From assembly GCA_944989445.1 (NCBI GenBank), contig CALYLW010000058.1, forward strand, positions 1,037,501 to 1,101,500: a stretch of DNA of 64,000 nucleotides. The letters are read 5' to 3'. Positions 46,001-57,700 of the stretch are shown here, one piece after another (within the stretch, counting starts at the first letter, position 1; each line of letters opens with the position of its first letter). This DNA comes from Ampullaceana balthica. Its lineage: Eukaryota; Mollusca; Gastropoda; Lymnaeidae. Under the pieces are notes generated by a model, which was not told where the DNA came from, did no database searches, and was given only the letters and a program-made list of their open reading frames with translations. Made by a program: the position numbers and the translations under genes.

Positions 46001-49000
46001 GCTACAACGTAACCAGAACAGAAGAAGAAGGATACACAAACTGTACCGGGGAAGTTACGTTTGAGAACAACATTGAGTGACAGTGAAGTCGGTGACTTTG
46101 TGATTTTCTCACGTATGGATATTGATACTTCCCTGGTGTAATGTGATTTTTCTTATGTATGATTACTATTTGTGTGGTAATTTCTATTATACAGGCAAGT
46201 ACAACTTTATTTCTAATTAAATATGTATATGATGAATCCCCAAATTGTATTGTGAGATAGTAATTGTTATATTAGGTCCCTTATAAAAAACGATAAGAAG
46301 AGGGTAGCCGTATTAGAGATTGTGACCGTAAGTGACGAGTGACAGAAAGTTGACAGAGAGATGGGATTGCCTAATTTAGAGGAACTTAAACAAAGGTCCC
46401 GGGAGCTAAGATTGGAAGGGGCGGAGGCAAAGAAATGGCTAATAGAGGAATACAGGTTAGCTCAGGAAGAAGAGCGGGCTAGAAGGAAGAGCGAGGAAGA
46501 GGTGCGCAGGAGGGCGGAAGATGAGGAAAGAGATAGAAAGAAGAGGGAGGAAGATGAGGAAAGAGAAAAACGGAAAGAAGAAAGGGCTCTTAAGAGGGCG
46601 GAGGAGTCAAGAAGGTTAGAAATGGAGAGAAAAATAGAACTAGAAATGGCCGATGCATTGTATAGAGTAGTTAAAGAGGCAGACAAGATAGGTACAAATA
46701 CTAACGGTACTGTGGCGGAGTCGTTGTCTAGGGGTTGGGGTCCCCCTTGGCCACAGATAATTACCCCACCGGACGGGTAAAATGAATCGCAACGCTGGGT
46801 TTTAGTTCAAGCACGTTTAATGACATGAAATCTCCAACATGTATAATCAAGTACAATTGGTAATGCAGGCCTGCCAACCTGCCAAGAAAAAAAATCTGTA
46901 GAGGGGTCCACGCGCGGCGTTGCAGCACCCCACGGCGCTGGTTTAAGAACTACATACTAAATAAATATAAAGTAATAAGTTAAATCCATTATCTTTTAAT
47001 TTAAGAACACCACAGAATACTGGAAATGTTTACATTGCATTCAGATACACGAGAGAATAACCATGTTTTTCACATATGAACAGAGGCTGCATAGAGTTCA
47101 GCTTTCCAGCATTTTATTAATAATTTTATTATTATTATTTCCCTAGTGGCCTTTTTGAACTTGAACAGTTCTTTCGTCAATTGAAGTTAGCTTTGCTTTT
47201 AGATAAATATTAGTTTTTAGTTAGAAACTTTAGAAAGAGTATCATTCATCTGAATTAACCGAATTAATGATTGCTCTTGTTTCATTGTAATGTTTCTGGA
47301 AACATTTCTTTGAATCTGGCATTAAAAAGATAGGTATTAGAAAAATCTTTATTTCTTCCAAAAAGTAGGATGGTAAATAAAACTTTCCATCTCATATCTG
47401 AATTTCCTATTCCTTCAAAAATAATAACAAAGTAATTGTTAACAGATGTAGATTCACTACTTTTACTTTACTAATCAGCAGTTGTAATTTTTGCATTAAA
47501 ATTAAACTATTTTTTATTGTTATTGAACCCATCACTTTCAAAAGATAATTAGGTCTGGCACAGATTGCAAATGTTTCGCCACGGCCACAGGCGAGTGTTT
47601 TTCCAAATACTGATACTGTTTCGAAAACGAATGACGTCTTTTCTTTATTTGTTTAGTTAGACTAGTCTTAGTTAGTACTAGTACAAACACTCTGAAGCTC
47701 AGTCACTGGAAAACCGTTTTTAGCAGCGTTCCTTACAAATACATCCATTTTAAAGTCACAGAACAGCTGAATTTTTTATTTTTTTTTATTAGGCTGGTAA
47801 AAGGAATAATGTACGATCGGATGGCCAACGAAGAAATAGTTAGATATCGCGGTTCGCTTGGATAACGGAAGTACAGGAAAAAACCTAGGAAGTGGCATTT
47901 TCATTTTCAAAATACATCACCGCCATTATTAGTATTAGCTTTTTCTTTTTATAATTTTTTCGCATTCGGATTTTTCATGGTGAATTATTTTTTTTTCGGA
48001 AAATCGGGAGATTAAGGGTCTTATCGGGATTTCGTAAGCATGGGTAAAAAATCCGTATAATCCCAAAAAAATCGGGAGGGTTGGCAGGCCTGGTAATGTT
48101 ACGGTTGATCTTCATGCCATCCAGAGTCCACACAGCCTTTTACTCTTAACAGTCAATCGTCCTCGGCCCAGCTTGACCGTCTCGGACTACGTTCCAACAA
48201 AACTCCCTTCTCTACCGTTCAGTCTCGCTCAGTATTCCACCTGCCTGTAACTCGGCAACTCTCTTCTCGCAACTCTCTGTTACACACAATGTGACTCTTA
48301 TTATATAGCCCCCGTCTTGTCCGACCGGTTTTGGCTGGCCCCTGGGTCATTCACCATGTATCCTTTTTGACCGTTGTCATGTTCACTGATTACAGCTCCC
48401 GCGTACCCTGAGTTCACCCCCCCCCCGTTCCACGTGAACAGGCGTGTTCACAGCCCGTTGACCCACGCTCGCCCCATTTATGCCTAGTCATCCCCACCAC
48501 AACATCTGACCGTGACAATGGTTTCATGGGGGTGTCAAAACAATCTTGTTGTATGGGCCGTATGGGGAAAAAAAGCAAGCATTCATAAGAGGGAAGAAAA
48601 GAAAATTTGACTTTTTTGCATTCATATAATACGGATAGACCTAACAAAAAATGTATCCTTTTTTTTCAAAAATTTGTAACCAATTTTAATCTAAAGAATT
48701 TAGTGCAATACCTGCTTAAAAACATCTTTAGCATGTTTCAGGATAGCTATGATGTCACCTAATCTGGTAATACCCATGTCTGTAAGATATTCTTTGCTGA
48801 GATCAAGAAGCATTTCACGTGTGATGCGATTATCAGAGAACATAACAGCATAGTGGGCAGCATCTCCAGCAGGAATTCCAGCAGTTGTAAAGAAATTAAT
48901 CCAATAGGAAGTTTCTGTAAACAGTTATTGTAATATTAATAAATTCTTTTCTTAAAAAATAAAACCTAATGTGCATATGAATGTTATATAACATATGATG

Positions 49001-50349
49001 ATTCTTTGTTTTACTGCTACTGATGATTGATCTATATTTATACATTTAAAAAAATTATTATAATTTTTAAAAGATGTCTAACATCAGTTTCTGATGCTAA
49101 AAAAAAATAGGCTGATTATGAAGACGCAGAGTTGAGCCCTAATTAGCCTAATAATAAGAATAAGTGTGATAAAGGCGAAATCTGTTCAAGACATATTTAT
49201 GGGAGGCGTTATACGGAGATATCTTCCAAATAACGCCCGGCGTTTTAAAATAAGTATGTAATGTATATGCAACAAGTTGCAATTTAAAAATATTGTATGT
49301 TTCAGGACTCAACACGCCCTACACTGCCTACATATTCGCCATTTGCTTTAATAATTGAATTGTGACAACTTTTTCTACAACAGTCACGACAACATGCCTA
49401 GTAGTAGTAGACTGCTATTAATATTAATTTTTTACCTGAATGAATCATTGACAATGGTCATTGATCATTGAAATACTATGATAATCAGTTACTCATACTC
49501 ATACTTAAATCATGCTACACAATTAAAAAGATAAGTTTGATGTAGGGTCAATCATGGAATCAGAAATAATGCATATTTTCAACTAAATTTAGATTTTAGG
49601 GTATTTTAGTATTTTACAATTTGACTATTTGGCTGGTATTTGGCATAGATTTAGATGATATGGCAGGGTCTATAGCCTATAATAGACTACAATTTGGTGT
49701 AGACTAGACTCAGTTGGCAAGCATAGTGGGATGAAAAAAGAAAAAAAAATGAGGGGGGGGGAAACAATCCTTCTTGGGTTCACTTGCGTTGTTCCTTCAC
49801 AGTACAGCATAACATATGATTAGTCTGATTAGTGATTAGTTGGGTAGTGGTTATCACGTCCGCCATGCACATGGAAAGTCCTGGGCTCAAGCCCCTGGCC
49901 CAGCGGGAACATTTAAAAATTTTTTTTTAAAAATGTTTGTTTCTACCCGTTATTTTCCTCCTTTTTGCGAACATGACTAACCCTCACAAGGGTCGGCCAA
50001 TCCGTTCTCTCACACCCCACCCCCTTTCTGTGCACTATCTATGATGAGCAAGTCTGCGGCCTATGCTACGCCGCGGGTCGTATACTTATTATTATTGACA
50101 ATTGAGTCATTGTTTTTGACTGTTTTGACTTGAGTACTTTGACTGTTACTGTTGAAAGTAAAACGTACAGACCATGCAGGCCTGTTGAGCAAATAAGATA
50201 GTACATAACTTGCATAATTCTTAATGACCATGTTTTAACATTGTTTCCCTTATTAATTAGATTTAGATGACCCAAGTCGTTCAAAGTTAAAATCATCGGA
50301 AGTCTTCTTTTTTTGTTCTGTTATTTGTATTACCTGACATGGACGCCAT
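37085..50349 (-). CDS. C19orf47: C19orf47 homologue, SAM-like domain protein
   Basis: Eight coding exons on the minus strand, in order: 50349-50334, 48914-48712, 43582-43489, 42099-42010, 41262-41144, 40885-40621, 38459-38292, 37266-37085 (TAA). Phases join exactly: 1137 nt, 378 aa plus stop. Residues 6-73 form the SAM-like domain typical of the family (WINFFTTAGIPAG, HYAVMFSDNRI, LGDIIAILKHAK), very close to human C19orf47. Then AASRM.., and a mostly disordered Ser/Lys-rich tail with five RLG motifs: SVFDRLG, SVFSRLG, VKERLG, VQDRLG, GVFSRLG, plus LPYAGVLK as in the human protein. The function of the family is not established. Exon 1 (ATGGCGTCCATGTCAG) was chosen because its phase-1 end completes a Glu codon before TSYW. 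The acceptor of the last exon has an in-phase alternative 6 bases downstream. Confidence 0.93.
38660..40420 (+). mobile_element. GC-richer LTR-like insertion in a C19orf47 intron
   Basis: A sharply GC-richer block in an AT-rich intron. On the plus strand it has a promoter-like GGTATAAATACTAATG near 38877, a donor-like CTGGTAAGAGTGAG near 39018, a pyrimidine tract ending TTTTAG near 39500, and an ATTAAA near 40222. Possible ends are TGTGATGAAATTTATG at the left and, on the other strand, TGTGGCGATATTTATG from about 40391, giving TG..CA termini. I found no target duplication and no integrase or Gag, so this may be a long solo LTR, a TRIM-like element or something else. Frames of 70-100 codons on both strands at 39460-40210 are products of base composition. 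Confidence 0.45.
39812..40010 (+). repeat. 119-bp-spaced direct repeat within the GC-rich block
   Basis: CTTGCAGAACCAACC occurs at about 39817 and 39936; in both copies it is followed by a CCGCCC-rich stretch and GTGGGGCAAGG. Two diverged copies of a unit of about 119 bp. Confidence 0.65.
43690..44050 (+). pseudogene. LINE C-terminal zinc-finger fragment
   Basis: A 71-codon frame (43729-43944) includes QMRTEHCPTNSYFNRLDHNR, then CRHCNLASETVLHLLTSCP. The C-x2-C..H-x4-C spacing after an H-C-P-T-N-like start is the terminal zinc knuckle of Jockey/I-type LINE ORF2 proteins. The rest of the element is absent. Located in intron 2 of the C19orf47 homologue, on its antisense strand. Confidence 0.6.
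45196..45965 (+). repeat. 24-bp minisatellite, about 32 copies, encoding ADSRSSGV-type repeats
   Basis: Period 24, a multiple of three, with units GCAGACAGCCGTAGCAGTGG plus GTGTT-like ends. Variants include CGTAACAGT, CATAGCAGT, GACGCAGCAGT and CATAGTGGTGGAATT. A 5-bp insertion near 45340 shifts the frame: the long plus-strand frame 45019-46080 reads ADSRSSGV before it and LQTAVAVV after it, while the ADSRSSGV frame resumes from 45438. All six frames stay open, so length of ORF is not evidence of coding here. Confidence 0.9.
46361..46780 (+). CDS. Gag-like N-terminal coiled-coil ORF fused to inverted leader sequence
   Basis: 139 aa. Residues 1-40 (LEELKQRSRELRLEG, then WLIEEYRLAQEEERARR) resemble the N-terminus of Gag proteins of invertebrate Gypsy-type elements. 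Residues 35-100 are a highly charged Glu/Arg/Lys coiled coil. From about residue 117 on, the frame (VAESLSRGWGPPWPQIITPP) is encoded by the inverted arm, so the natural Gag continuation is lost and replaced by antisense leader. No capsid, protease or polymerase follows. I rate the Gag similarity as likely but weak, because coiled coils of this kind are easily mistaken. Expression is unknown. Confidence 0.5.
   Translation: MGLPNLEELKQRSRELRLEGAEAKKWLIEEYRLAQEEERARRKSEEEVRRRAEDEERDRKKREEDEEREKRKEERALKRAEESRRLEMERKIELEMADALYRVVKEADKIGTNTNGTVAESLSRGWGPPWPQIITPPDG
46860..48098. mobile_element. 1227-bp TIR transposon splitting the right arm
   Basis: Element 46866-48092. Its 14-bp terminal inverted repeats CAGGCCTGCCAACC are identical. 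GTAATG is duplicated (46860-46865 and 48093-48098); the intact left arm has one copy at the corresponding place, so the pre-insertion state is known. No transposase frame, hence non-autonomous. A 6-bp duplication does not fit hAT; superfamily not assigned. Confidence 0.85.
49840..50100 (+). mobile_element. tRNA-like SINE, degenerate
   Basis: TAGTGGTTATCACG (A-box-like), then GGGCTCAAGCCCC (B-box-like) 35-40 bases later, followed by a body with CATGACTAACCCTCACAAGG and a TTATTATTATTG end. Looks like a tRNA-derived SINE of a different family from 17523-17745. Located in C19orf47 intron 1. Confidence 0.55.
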
Positions 50350-51752
50350 GTTTATAGAAAAAAAAAGTCAGTTGCTCTATTATATTTTTTGTGTTCAGAG
50401 CTTTATTATCGTTGAGTTCAAAGTTTTGTAACCTAAAACCCTGCATAAAATTAAATTTCCGCTCCTCGTGGACAGGTTCCTAAATGTGTCAATTTATACG
50501 TTTTTAGTTATTAAATGATTCTTCAAATCTTTATACTAGTTTTAAAACTATTTTTAAAAAAAAACCATTAAAATTTATTTCTTCTTGTGTTTCTTCTTGC
50601 ATACGGAATAAGAAAGGTGTTTTTATCCTATTATTATTATGTCTATCTGAGGGTTGTATTAAGTTATCTTTGTGTTTTATTTCCAAATTAGAATGAATTG
50701 CTTTATGTATGATTACTACTTTACTCTTGGTTCTTCTATCCTCTAGTGTTTCAAGGTATAATGATTTAACTAATGGTGTTATTCTTGTCAGTTTTGAATA
50801 TTCTCCAGTAATGAATCTGGCAGCTCTTTTTTGAATTTGTTCTAGTTTATCAATGTTTTCTTTGGTGGATGGGTCCCATAAAGAAGATGCATATTCTAAT
50901 ACAGGTCTCACCAAAGTGAGGTAGCATTTTAGTTTTATATCTCTATTACATTTGTAAAAGTATCTTTTTATAAAGCCTAAGGGTTTGTTTGATTTTAAGT
51001 GTCAGGTACCCATTCGGAGCTGGGTGGACTCAGTAACACCCTTGCCCCCGGGAACATATCCCTACACCTAACTCTTAGTTATTTACTGAAGTACAAAGAG
51101 AGCTTCGGGTTCTAGACAATTAATTTGTTCAATTAATTTTTAAAGTAAATATTATACAGTTTTTTTAGTTGTCAACAAATATTATAAACATTCTATCTGG
51201 GCAGAAGATTACTACTGCATCCTGCGTTCTTATAATTATAAGAACGCACAGCCCAGCCTGGAATGGATAAAAGGAACTTTATTTAAACATACACTTTCTC
51301 CCAATAATGTTACAATAAAATTCAATGTATCCACTAAAATTATAACATGACACATGTGAACTGTCTAGATTGTGAAATATGGTCACAAGGTAGATTTTTC
51401 CGTTGAAATTGAAATAAAAATATTATAATAAATTATTCCGAAATTATAGTATTTTAGTTCTTGTATTAGTATGTACGTCGTTAAAGATAACTTTTTTAAT
51501 TAAATTAAAATTATTAAACAATTAAAATTTTAAACTTATCATAATTCTCAATAGTCTATTGCATTTATAATGTTTGCTGTCTAAAAAATTAATGTTTGAT
51601 AAAAATCAAAATCATGACTGTTTTAATTTTATAATATTAATATTATAATTATAAAAATGTGTAAGGGCCCGTACTTAAAATATCGCAACGGCGTGGAAAC
51701 CCTTTAAGCTAACTTTACTGAACTCCAAACGACGAAATTGAATTGTTTCAAG
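50350..51752. promoter_or_regulatory. Shared upstream region of divergent C19orf47 and SLC4A1AP
   Basis: The start codons lie at 50349 (minus) and 51753 (plus), so this 1.4-kb interval must hold both promoters and 5' leaders. The core near SLC4A1AP (51660-51752) is less AT-rich, with GGGCCCG, CGCAACGGCG and no TATA box. About one third of the interval is LINE/SINE sequence (50575-51070). No specific factor site is claimed. Confidence 0.55.
50575..51070 (-). pseudogene. LINE fragment with SINE head fragment
   Basis: The minus strand encodes VRPVLEYASSLWDPSTKENI and IQKRAARFITGEYSKL through SNLEIKHKDNLIQPSDRHN, the same LINE C-terminus as 14400-15236, ending in a stop near 50531. At 51004-51070 a block matching the SINE at 61521-61807 (GGTACCCATTCGGAGC, CCCCCGGGAACA) replaces the LINE 5' continuation. 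Confidence 0.75.
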
Positions 51753-54700
51753 ATGGACGACAATCATATAGAAGAGACACCAGTCCATTCGACCGATTCT
51801 GATAATAAAGAACCGGAGGCTCGAAATGATGATCAGAATAAAAGTGACACAAACGAGATAAATGAAACAGACAGTGGAAAAGTTATCTTCGATCGAAAGA
51901 ATTTCAGTGAAAGCAAAGTTACTACAGAGGAACGGGAATTCGCAATTCCGAGTTCACTTTCGTTTTCTTTACCTGGTCCTAAAGTTAATAAAGACATTAA
52001 TAATATTTTATCAAAGTCTGCGAGACTTAAAGAAGTTTCAGAAAAATGTCAAATTAAGTTTCCAGAAAGTCAAGGTTCACAAAATCCTTCAACCTATCAG
52101 GAACCTGAATGGAGTGGATTGTCGGAGATCAAGTACAGTTTTGAAGTCCTAAAAAATGGTAGCATAATAGACACAATTTCATTGAATGATAAACCTTTTT
52201 ACATATTTGGCAGGCTGCCAAGTTGTGATGTTACTTTGGAGCATCCATCTCTTTCTAGGTACCATGCAGTAGTTCAATACAGAGCAGTTGCAACATCAGA
52301 CTATGATAAAGGATGGTACATTTATGATCTAGACAGCACACATGGAACTTGGGTTAATAAAAATAAAATTTCTCCAAAAGTATATCACAGACTGAAAGTT
52401 GGTTATGTTCTTAAGTTTGGTGGCAGTTCAAGATTACATATTCTCCAGGTTTGTGATACTGATACATAATTGAATGGTAACATCAAACCAAAGAAGCCTT
52501 TAATTTTAACAAATTGATGGAATTAAAAATAAAATTTACTACTACATAGGAATAGGCTATACTTTAAAAATCATAATGTTAGGAAATTTCCCTTGTATTT
52601 TTTATCTTAAGTTCCCACATTTAATGTATTATTCATTCTGGCAAAGGTAAAAAATTTTTGAAAAATTTAAGTACCAAAGAATACAAATCTCCACAGGGAC
52701 CTCTGGAGGATGAAGAAGAGGAAAGTGAAATGACCATTACAGAAATAAAGGCACAAAAACTGAAATTGCAGAAAGAGGCAGAAATTCTTCAGCAACTTGA
52801 AATGCAAGAAGAAATGCAAAGGCTAGAAGAAGAAAAGAAATTGTTAGAAGACAAAGGATGTGGTTGGGGAATGGGTATGTGGCATCAAATACTAAATGCA
52901 AGTTTTTGTGTTTTTAGCGTGGAGACTCTTTATATGCGAATAATATTATAATTAGTCATAACTACACACACAAAAAATGTTAAATTATACATTATGTCAC
53001 CATTGAAAGCTAATAAAATAATTTTTGGGCAGAATCATGTCTATCCTATTTTTACATTGTACTTGGAATAGTCCAAAGTTTGTCTCAAAATACTAGAATA
53101 AGTATTTTATGTAATTATATATATTGTGTTTCAAAAAAGATTATCAAATAAATCTTTTGCAGTCTGACTGTAAAATCTGTGATATTCCATCAATGTCTTT
53201 TACTCAGAGTTAATCTGTATTAGCTGTTCCCTGTTGCATGAGTATCAGTTCAGTGGATTTACATTAGTTTCTAGGAAAATTATTCCATATTGTCTTTGTG
53301 TGATGGATGCCATATAAATATCAAAACAATTTCCTAGACCTTACATTTTGAAAAAAAAATCATTGAATATAAAATAAAATTTTAACACATTCAGGGGATG
53401 ATGCAGAAGAACAAGAAGATGGTGAAAATACTTTCAGTTCCTTAATTGCTGAAAATGAGAGCTTGTATATAGATGATCCCAAGAAGGCTTTAAAAGGTTT
53501 CTATGAAAGAGAAGGTAATTACATTATATCGATTAAGGTTGTTAAGACCGCTCGTTTTTGAGGACCGGTTAACCTTTTTAAAAAAGACCGGTTAACCGGT
53601 TAGCCGCTCCGCTTTTATACAATTTATACTATGTTTAGTGAACCAAACAAGAGAATGGATCAAATTTTCCCAACGCGTCATTTGATTTGACAACAAAGAG
53701 CCAGTGATGTACCGACTCTAGTGTTGCTGTCAAAACAGCGAATTCAAAAAAAAATTCCGAACAAAGAATTAAACTAATGATATTCAATTTTTACATGCTT
53801 TTATTTAAGTCACACTGTTTGTATGTTGTATCTGTCCATCCATCCTTCCTTCAAATCTTGAAACGTAAAATTAAACCACTTTTGATGGTCCTAGAGATCT
53901 CAAAATTTTACCACAGATAGATCTTGAATGACAATGCATTGTATCAAAATTTCAGATCGATCGAATGTACCGTAATTAAATTATTGCATTTTTAGTTTAT
54001 CTTTATATAAGAATCGGTACCCGTCTGCTTTGTTGACATCCATGAGTTCACCACGTGAACACATCACCGTGGTATAAAACATTGGGCGGGCGCATATGAG
54101 GTGTTTGGTATACAAAAAATAGAGGTAATAAAAGATGTGTGGGCGTCAGACGTGAATTGTAAAGAGTTTTTATTATAAGTTTTAAAAAATAGCTGTAAAA
54201 ACAAAGTTTTTGACAATAAATCCCTTATATATGAGATATAACTAAAAGTAGTGATAATGTTAAAAGCGTGTAATTTTAAAAAAAAGATTTTTAAAAATAT
54301 TTTATTATTATGTAATAATAGATTTAAAACGGCATATTATTAATTGTTGTCAAGTCAGTTTGTTTTTGAAGACCGGTTAATCATTTAAAAAAAAAGCCTG
54401 TTTTACCGTCCCGTCCGTATTTTCCCTTAATTTTTTTAGAACCAACATGGGAAGGCTGAAGGCATCAAATATTCGCCTCACCAGTTCTGCTGGTGACGTT
54501 ACAGCCCGCTTGCTCAGCGCTGTTACTTCTGGTACTATGCTTCGGTAACTAAGCGAATACATTTTTTAAATGAAAAATCGGTCACTAGCGAACTCCACAA
54601 ACAGTGATGACGTGTATTTTTATATTTATAAATCAGAATTTTATTATTTTTAAGCAAACGCTTTGATTTTGATGTCACGGTCGCTCGGGTGTTGGCTCTG

Positions 54701-57700
54701 GTATTTTGCCGTAACACAACAAAAAATTAATTCCGGGTAATAAGCTAATATACCGACTAAGTCCTGTTAAAACGGAGTAAACAGTGATAATAAGATGGAA
54801 TTTATTTAAATACCATATTATGTTTCACTCGTCAACTTGCCAGAATTATTGAATTTCGCAGCGCACACGACGATCCCCCCACCCAATAGGCTGGGGTTTA
54901 GGTGGGGGTTGAGCAACACTCGCCATTTTCCAAGGCATGCTCTGACTCTATTTAAAAAGAGAAATGTTCCTTCCCCCAACCCACTGTAGATGTATAACAG
55001 TGGGGGAGGGGATGGAAGGTGTCTCTTCTCGTGGTCTTGTATTGGTATGTCAAAGCAAGAGGCTTCCTTTTATATAAACATCAAAGACCTGTCAAGCCTT
55101 CTAGCCTCTCCCCCCCCCCACCACCCTCACTATCCCTAACTAGAAAACTCCGTAACTTGTCCCCCCCCCTCCCTTTGAGTTGACTCAGAGCGGTCCGACT
55201 GTAGCCGTGACCTTTGACCGTGGTTCAATTCAAGCTCTCGTACAGTGCCTCGACAACAAAGCAAATTAAAATTTAAAAAAAAAGCATTCCTTAGCCGTAG
55301 GCGAAGTAGACTAATAGTGATGACGTGTATATTATTTAGTTACCGGAATAGGGAGAAAGCGATTTGAAGTCACCGTCGCTCAACACAACAAAAGCGAACT
55401 CCGGGGTAAAAAGCTATTACGGCTTATTGAAGTTGCGGGGGCTTATTGAAATTGCGGTTAACCTATCCTGATTAAATAGGACCGGTCCTGATCTGAGGAC
55501 CGGTTAACCATTAACAACCTTAATATCGATCTTAACTATAACAGACACTCCTTCTATACAGAATATTATTGTGTCCTACACTTATCCATGGTTTATGTCT
55601 AGTCTTGCATTTTTATTAGAGTTTTAAATGTTACTCTATGAAGGTTTTTTTTGTTTTATCAGGTTGCCCATTTTGTTCTTGTATATGGAATAGTAAAATT
55701 GTTTTAGCCCTATGTCTATCTGAGGGTTGTATTAGATTATCTTTGTGTTATATTTCCAAGTTAGAATTAATTGCCTTATGTATTATTACTACTATGCTCT
55801 TTGTTCTTCTTTCCTCTAGTGCAGCGACCTTCTGGGCGCTGAAGCGATCCAGGGGGGCGGTGAAGGCCACAGGTCCATTTGGGGGGGCGGTGAATAACTG
55901 TATGGGGACGGTGAAAGCATAAAAGAAAGAAGTGAAAATTTAGAAAAAATTGATTTGTGTATTCCGCTCATAACGCTTAATTTTTCTTTGAAAAACGTTT
56001 TGGATGTTGGTTTGGTTATCGCATACTACCTCACTTTATTTCGTTTTTTATATATGTGCAATTGCCCACTTCCAGACTACAAGAAAATTTGACTAATATT
56101 AATGGTGATATGCTAATAAAAATTTATTAAACAACCGCCATTGGCAAAACTTTTCAACAGCTACCACGCAAGATGGCAATGGCTTGCTTGCTTCTTACAA
56201 TATTTTGCTTATGATTGCCAAATCGGAAAAACCTCACACTATTGGTTAAGAACAAATTATACCGTCTTTAAGTGAAGTGATACGCACTGTGCTACACAAG
56301 CCAGCATCTGATATTAACAAGAGAAATTACAGTCGAAACCGGTTAAGTCGACGGCGTTGGGGTATGAAAAATGGCGTCGACATAACCGATGATCGAGTTA
56401 AAACGAAAACCAATATGGCTGCAAAATATTAACATGTGCTTGAAATTTCTTTATGATGTACGTGATTAATTAGTTAGCGTTAATTAGTGATGGGACGATT
56501 AATCGGAATCGTATCGGAACCCTAAAATTTCTTCACTCTTTCCTAAGGTTGTAATGACCGTTCATTTTTAAGGGCCGTTTAAAATTTAAATATAACCATG
56601 GTTCCCACTCAGGAAAACGGGAAAAAGTCAGGAATTCTTTAAAAAACTTAACTTTGTTAGAAAGTAACTTAATTTGCGAAAAGGTAGCTAATAATTTATC
56701 ATACATATAGCTCAGATGTTCATATTTAAACTTCATTTAAAAAAAAATTAAACTAAGAAGTTGATTTTAGTTAATATTTAAGTCTTAAAGACATATTGTC
56801 ATACATGTTTGATATTGACATTGTTACCTTTAATCACAAAATAGCTGGTTTTGTTTTGAATATTTATAGGCTGTGATTTACCAGATTATCAGTTTACAGA
56901 TATCGCAATGGGGAAACATAAATGTAGATTAGAGTAAGTAGAAATGTTATAAATAACTTTTTAAAACCTTCTTTTACCAGTAAGAAAATAACCTGAAAAA
57001 AATTTCTGTTTTTGTGAAGAAAGATTATTAAGATCTAAAATTTTTGTAAAATTATGTTTAACTGTAACAGAACAAACTGTTATGAAATTACTGTATTTAC
57101 AATTTTTATTCTGTTTTGCTGACTCAATAACATGAACTCATCACCCTATGTCAAATGCAATTTTCATCTTGTTACTTAAATGTATTAATAACTTTGCTTT
57201 AGACTTCCAGTTGATGGTCCTAATGGAGAAGAACTTGTAGCTGAAGCCTTAGTGTCTGGCAAAAGGAAAGATGCAGTCGTTGCTTGTGCTTTAGAAGCTT
57301 GTAGGATATTGGACAGATTGGGGTTATTGCGTTCCTCAACTCATGGTAAGTTCTACTGGATTATTAACATACATTAAATACATTTTTTTAAAAAACTTTG
57401 TAAGATCTGTTTTCCTAATAATCAAATACAAAAACTGCACAGGTTTAAAGCCACTTTCCATGTTCCATAGCACAATCTTTCTATGACTCTGAGCATGTTT
57501 AAATGTGCTATTTTTTAATGGCTATGCTTAGTTTCACTATCTGTCAATGTCATTCATACTCTGCATAATTAATAATTAAAAAGATAAAATAATTTCATTC
57601 CAATGCTTCAGAAAGTAGAAAGCGAAAACAAAAGAAATGGGAAGATGATGATTTCTATGACAGTGATGAGGATACATTTCTAGACAGAACAGGAACCATA

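Larger units (their letters stand above)
44531..48522. mobile_element. 4-kb element with about 577-bp inverted LTR-like arms and 5-bp TSD
   Basis: The 5-bp ATGGT flanks both sides (44531-44535 and 48518-48522). The element begins TGTCACGGTCAGATG and ends with its exact inverse, giving TG..CA termini. The left arm is 44536-45114. The right arm runs on the other strand from 48517 to 46709, interrupted by an insertion at 46866-48092. The arms look like an LTR plus leader: a TATA-like CTATATAATAAGAG, and ATTAAACGTGCTTGAAC near the LTR 3' part. Between the arms are a 24-bp minisatellite and a Gag-like ORF. Known LTR elements have direct, not inverted, LTRs, so this is a rearranged retroelement or an unusual long-TIR transposon. 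It lies in intron 2 of the C19orf47 homologue. Confidence 0.8.

Noticed and set aside
45091..46039. Long minus-strand frames (293, 292 and 230 codons) of Cys/His/Leu-rich repeats
   Set aside because: They are translations of the 24-bp minisatellite, which leaves all six frames open; no conserved protein feature.
46462..46686. Serine/leucine-rich minus-strand ORF
   Set aside because: Antisense shadow of the Glu/Arg-rich coiled coil at 46361-46780.
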